Shown in pieces: positions 6,118 to 8,508 of a stretch of 8,508 nucleotides of DNA. The position numbers and the translations under genes were made by a program. Each line of letters starts with the position of its first letter. Within the stretch, counting starts at the first letter, position 1. Origin of the DNA: Deltaproteobacteria bacterium (GTDB lineage Bacteria > Desulfobacterota > DSM-4660 > Desulfatiglandales > HGW-15); contig JAFGDF010000335.1 in assembly GCA_016932235.1 (NCBI GenBank), positions 1 through 8,508 on the forward strand. The letters run 5' to 3'. Below the pieces are notes generated by a model that ran no database searches, was not told the origin of the DNA, and saw nothing but the letters and a program-made list of their open reading frames with translations.

Positions 6118-6194
6118 CAGCATTCCCGGATCAGCGCCGCTGAAAGCGCAATCGGGTTCCCTTTCCCTTATGATATGCCAGGGCCGGGCTCCGA

Positions 6195-7181
6195 TTACTT
6201 GGACATTAACGGCCGAAGCGCGGCGGCTTCGGGCGCCTTCTGAAGGGTATCTTCCCAGCTGGCGTCCGCAACCACTTTCAAAAGGTACTTTTCGTTCTCG
6301 GGTGACAGCTTATATACTTTAACGCCGGCCTTGCCGATAAGCTCCCTGTCCTTCGTAACATAGTCGGGATATATCCTGGTTGAATCGATTTCAAGTTGTT
6401 TGCCTGCTTCCGTGATCACCCTGCGTTGCTCATCGGCCAGGCTGTTCCATTTGGCAAGGTTGACCCAGACACCGGTGGGCGAAGTGTTAAATGCCGGACC
6501 CCAGACATATTTGGTGACCTCTTCGAGTTTGTGGTCTGATATGCCCAGGGTGGGAAACCCGTAACCCTGGATCATGTTTCTTTCCAGGGCCGTATAGACC
6601 TCGCTCATTTCAGTCCTGATAATGGCCCCGCCCAATTTTTTGATAATGGCATCATAGGCCGGTGTCGAACGCAGTTTCAAACCGGTGAAATCGACCTTGT
6701 CCAGCTCGATGTTCATGTAGAAATTAAAGTATGGTTGAAGTCCTAACCTGAATAGATAATGGACCCCGGCTCTGTCTCGGTGAAACTTGTCCATCATGTC
6801 ATAAGCGCCGGACTCTCTCTCCTCCATGGGGGTGAGTTGTGAGAGATTCATCGCCCTGGCCTCCGGAACCGCGCCTGTATGATAGACGGCTGCGCTGTAA
6901 GCCATATCCACCAAACCTTTCCGCAACGCATCAAATCCGTCAAAAGCAGCGAAAACTTCCGGCCCGCCCACGAACTTGACGCTCAGGTTCACCGCTTTTC
7001 CCTTTTCATTGACCAGATCATTGAACATGTGCATGAAAGGGTCGGTTGAAAAGGTGTCGGGTATCCAGGCCGACCAGATCTTGAGTTCGACCGGCTTTAT
7101 ATCAGCCGCCCGGGCAGGCCCTGCCGCCACGAAAAAACATACCAGCAAAACAATCCACGTCATCTGCAGAACTTTCTTCAT
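6195..7181 (-). CDS. dctP: TRAP transporter periplasmic solute-binding protein DctP
   Basis: The 328-residue product is the extracytoplasmic receptor of the TRAP carrier. Residues 1-25 are a signal peptide ending GPARA before ADIKP, so it acts in the periplasm. The DctP family core is seen at 167-210: GLKLRS with R171, the arginine that in characterised members grips the substrate carboxylate; then KKLGGAIIRTEMSEVYTALE and MIQGYGFPT, matching the family pattern EVYTALxxGxVDG with Asn in place of the first Gly and Gln in place of Asp. W247-N248 and the helical C-terminus also fit. Length is normal. The start has AGGAGG at 7190-7195, eight bases upstream. A good promoter lies at 7249-7277. It is the first gene of the transport operon but is separated from dctQ by structured repeats, which may keep its message more abundant than that of the membrane subunits. 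The exact ligand is not predictable. Confidence 0.95.
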   Translation of the reverse strand: MKKVLQMTWIVLLVCFFVAAGPARAADIKPVELKIWSAWIPDTFSTDPFMHMFNDLVNEKGKAVNLSVKFVGGPEVFAAFDGFDALRKGLVDMAYSAAVYHTGAVPEARAMNLSQLTPMEERESGAYDMMDKFHRDRAGVHYLFRLGLQPYFNFYMNIELDKVDFTGLKLRSTPAYDAIIKKLGGAIIRTEMSEVYTALERNMIQGYGFPTLGISDHKLEEVTKYVWGPAFNTSPTGVWVNLAKWNSLADEQRRVITEAGKQLEIDSTRIYPDYVTKDRELIGKAGVKVYKLSPENEKYLLKVVADASWEDTLQKAPEAAALRPLMSK

Positions 7182-7248
7182 AACAAATACCTCCTTTGTT
7201 AAAAGGCTGGATGAAAGTGTAATGATAAGATCTTGCTTTCATGTAATA

Positions 7249-7277
7249 TATTATAGATAACGCCGGATCGCAAATCA
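7249..7277 (-). promoter_or_regulatory. Sigma-70-type promoter for dctP
   Basis: On the minus strand TTGATT (7277-7272) is followed after exactly 17 bases by TATAAT (7254-7249), a perfect -10 and a 4/6 match to the -35 consensus. Transcription should begin near 7242, giving a leader of about 60 bases before the dctP ATG. Confidence 0.75.
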
Positions 7278-7361
7278 ATAAAAAAGAACTCCCCATACCG
7301 CGATCTTTATGCAATTTCCTAACAGGACATTAGTGGCTCAGAATGACAAAAAAATCTCCTA

Positions 7362-7390
7362 TTGAAATTCATAATTGTACCGTATATAAT
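7362..7390 (+). promoter_or_regulatory. Sigma-70-type promoter for ferredoxin-rubrerythrin
   Basis: TTGAAA (7362-7367) and TATAAT (7385-7390) are 17 bases apart: 5/6 and 6/6 matches to consensus. Transcription should begin near 7397, leaving a leader of about 120 bases, long enough to carry the inverted repeat at 7473-7487. Confidence 0.75.
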
Positions 7391-7472
7391 GTTTTACAAA
7401 TCTCATCATTTAGAAAGCTGTACGGGCCCCCGCCTGTTCCGTTAGATTGTGTTGATTAAATAACATAACATC

Positions 7473-7487
7473 TTGTCATAGAGACAA
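7473..7487. promoter_or_regulatory. Small inverted repeat in the ferredoxin leader
   Basis: TTGTC (7473-7477) and GACAA (7483-7487) flank ATAGA, 29 bases before the ferredoxin ATG. It could be an operator downstream of the promoter or a weak leader hairpin. It does not match the PerR or Fur consensus as I know them. Confidence 0.3.
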
Positions 7488-7515
7488 TCTGTACATCATA
7501 AAAAAGGAGGAAGTC

Positions 7516-7707
7516 ATGAAGGCGCGCGTCACCAGTCAATGTATGGGAGATCGTAACTGCAATAAATTGTGCCCCGAAGTGTTTCAGTATGATGAGGATC
7601 AGCTTCTCTCAGTGGTTCAGTTTGATGTGATTCCGGAGAAATATGAAGATCTTGTACGCCAGGCGGCCGACGAGTGCGGGGCCGACGCCATAGAAATCGA
7701 AGAGTAA
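7516..7707 (+). CDS. Single-cluster ferredoxin with Asp at the second ligand position
   Basis: This 63-residue cytoplasmic electron carrier binds one iron-sulfur cluster. The motif is C9-x2-D12-x2-C15-x3-C19-P, with the last ligand C54 in DECGADAIEIEE. Asp replaces the usual second cysteine, as in Pyrococcus furiosus ferredoxin and Desulfovibrio africanus ferredoxin III, where the site allows [3Fe-4S]/[4Fe-4S] exchange. In those one-cluster proteins the CP cysteine pairs in a disulfide with a cysteine in the middle of the chain; here no such cysteine exists, so C19 should be a free thiol. C54 is followed by Gly rather than Pro. The chain is very acidic toward its end. AAGGAGG precedes the ATG by five bases. 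Rubrerythrin follows 40 bases later and is the likely redox partner, though that is inferred from context. Confidence 0.92.
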   Translation: MKARVTSQCMGDRNCNKLCPEVFQYDEDQLLSVVQFDVIPEKYEDLVRQAADECGADAIEIEE

Positions 7708-7747
7708 TCCCAAACTATTTGCCTCTGAATAAGACAAAGGATCGCGT

Positions 7748-8323
7748 ATGGTAAAATTCCGTGACAGCCAAACCGCTCGCAACCTGATGTTTTCTTTTGC
7801 GGGCGAATCCCAGGCCCGTAACCGCTACACATATTTTGGGCGCCGGGCATTTGAAGAGGGATTTGTTCAGATTGCCGACATATTCGAGGAGACTGCCAAT
7901 CAGGAGTGCGAACATGCCTTGCGGTTTTTTAAGTTTTTTAACGGCGGAGAGCTTGAGATCACCGGCAGTTTTCCATCCGGCGTTATCAAGGGCACTTACG
8001 ACAACCTGTTGGCGGCGGCTGACGGCGAACGCCTGGAACATACCCGGCTTTATCCCGGTTTTTCCCGGACGGCACGCGATGAGGGTTTTGAACGAGCAGC
8101 TGAAACATGGGACGCCATCAGCGTTTCCGAGCGTCAGCATGAAAAGAGATACCGGGATCTGGCTGCAAACCTGCTGGCCGAACGTGCCTTTGCCCGGGAA
8201 AAAGAGACCGTATGGCGATGCCGGAATTGCGGCTATCTGCATATCGGCACTGAAGCTCCGAAAAGGTGTCCCGCCTGTGTCATGCCCCAGGGATATTTCG
8301 AGCTGTTGGCCGAAAACTGGTAA
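7748..8323 (+). CDS. rbr: Rubrerythrin (non-heme diiron peroxidase)
   Basis: This 191-residue cytoplasmic enzyme reduces hydrogen peroxide to water and protects anaerobes against oxygen. It is full length and strongly resembles Desulfovibrio rubrerythrin. The diiron four-helix domain carries E20 (FAGESQARNRY), E53-x2-H56 (NQECEH), E94 and E97 (GERLEHT), and E128-x2-H131 (ERQHEKR). The C-terminal rubredoxin-like domain has C158-x2-C161 (WRCRNCGYLH) and C174-x2-C177 (CPAC), ending in FELLAENW. All metal ligands are present. AAAGGA lies six bases before the ATG. It shares the transcript of the ferredoxin gene, 40 bases upstream, which may pass electrons to the rubredoxin domain. No clear terminator was seen in the 70 bases between its stop codon and the repeat at 8394. 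Confidence 0.97.
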   Translation: MVKFRDSQTARNLMFSFAGESQARNRYTYFGRRAFEEGFVQIADIFEETANQECEHALRFFKFFNGGELEITGSFPSGVIKGTYDNLLAAADGERLEHTRLYPGFSRTARDEGFERAAETWDAISVSERQHEKRYRDLAANLLAERAFAREKETVWRCRNCGYLHIGTEAPKRCPACVMPQGYFELLAENW

Positions 8324-8393
8324 AAGTCGCCTATCAATATAAAATCAACACATCGGGATTTTAGTAATTCGGATAGTCAATCAATCTGATATC

Positions 8394-8508
8394 CCAAAAT
8401 CCACCATCAAATCTAAGACAATATAGTAATGGTGCTGGATTTTGGCGTAACCCTGGCCACCAGCGAGGTGCCAGATGCAAGGCGCCAAGGAGCGACGACT
8501 GAGACGTA
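8394..8508. repeat. Structured repeat element, copy 2 (cut by window edge)
   Basis: Matches 5932-6046 in the same orientation over 115 bases with 8 substitutions and no gaps. The stem CCAAAATCC (8394-8402)/GGATTTTGG (8437-8445) and ACCAT/ATGGT are fully kept, while the small hairpin equivalent to 5990-6006 has lost one pair (A-T replaced by G-G). The rest of the element lies beyond the window. Confidence 0.85.

Larger units (their letters stand above)
5762..6194. other. 433-bp repeat-filled gap between dctP and dctQ
   Basis: TRAP genes are usually tightly packed, so this gap is unusual. It contains no gene; the open minus-strand frame 5758-6123 crosses repeat sequence and has no recognisable domain. 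Successive palindromes fill it: 5820-5864, 5905-5930, the large element 5931-6117 and a final hairpin CCCGGAT (6125-6131)/ATCGGG (6151-6156) with one bulged base. No sigma-70 promoter for dctQ was obvious. Confidence 0.7.
7182..7515. promoter_or_regulatory. Divergent control region between dctP and ferredoxin
   Basis: This 334-bp gap holds the start signals for both directions: a minus-strand promoter at 7249-7277 and a plus-strand promoter at 7362-7390, about 84 bases apart and not overlapping. A short inverted repeat lies at 7473-7487 in the ferredoxin leader. TGTAC occurs three times (7376-7380, 7419-7423, 7490-7494), which may be chance. Confidence 0.7.

Noticed and set aside
5758..6123. 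Open minus-strand frame of 121 codons between dctP and dctQ
   Set aside because: It crosses the 187-bp repeat and two hairpins and overlaps the dctQ start; no recognisable domain or convincing ribosome site.
7715..8242. 175-codon minus-strand frame opposite rubrerythrin (and a plus-strand overlap at 7797-8342)
   Set aside because: Shadows of the rubrerythrin gene, whose metal ligands and full-length match are unambiguous.

Overview
The window most likely comes from an anaerobic, probably sulfate-reducing member of the Desulfobacterota (former Deltaproteobacteria). Three things point there. A rubrerythrin that reads much like my memory of the Desulfovibrio protein sits beside a single-cluster ferredoxin. 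A TRAP carboxylate transporter is present. The gaps hold several families of nested palindromic repeats of a kind common in that phylum. This is inference from recognition; no search was run.

Layout. Positions 1-635 are non-coding, with palindromes and a 20-codon open frame running in from the left edge. A minus-strand gene (636-2159) encodes an outer-membrane protein with N-terminal TPRs and a C-terminal beta-barrel. Positions 2160-2814 form a 655-bp gap, most of it (2346-2790) a run of different palindromic repeats. Next, all on the minus strand and transcribed right to left, come dctP (7181-6195), a 433-bp gap filled with structured repeats, dctQ (5761-5258), dctM (5228-3918) and a secreted SMP-30/gluconolactonase-like beta-propeller gene (3810-2815). 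On the plus strand a ferredoxin gene (7516-7707) and a rubrerythrin gene (7748-8323) form a pair. The last 115 bases repeat the element that lies between dctP and dctQ.

How the genes work together. DctP captures a carboxylate-type solute in the periplasm and DctQM imports it. The propeller has a signal peptide and keeps the SMP-30 metal-ligand pattern, so it may open a lactone to the acid that DctP binds; the substrate is unknown. The ferredoxin-rubrerythrin pair fits peroxide reduction in an anaerobe, with the ferredoxin as possible electron donor. The 334-bp divergent region 7182-7515 carries two good sigma-70-type promoters back to back: TTGATT-17-TATAAT for dctP and TTGAAA-17-TATAAT for the ferredoxin.

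Most unusual features: (1) an approximately 187-bp structured element (5931-6117) whose left arm can pair in two mutually exclusive ways, with a second copy entering at 8394 at 107/115 identity; (2) a ferredoxin with an Asp in place of the second cluster cysteine and no partner for its spare cysteine; (3) the dense array of dissimilar palindromes at 2346-2790. I found no CRISPR array, tRNA, rRNA, transposase or defence system.
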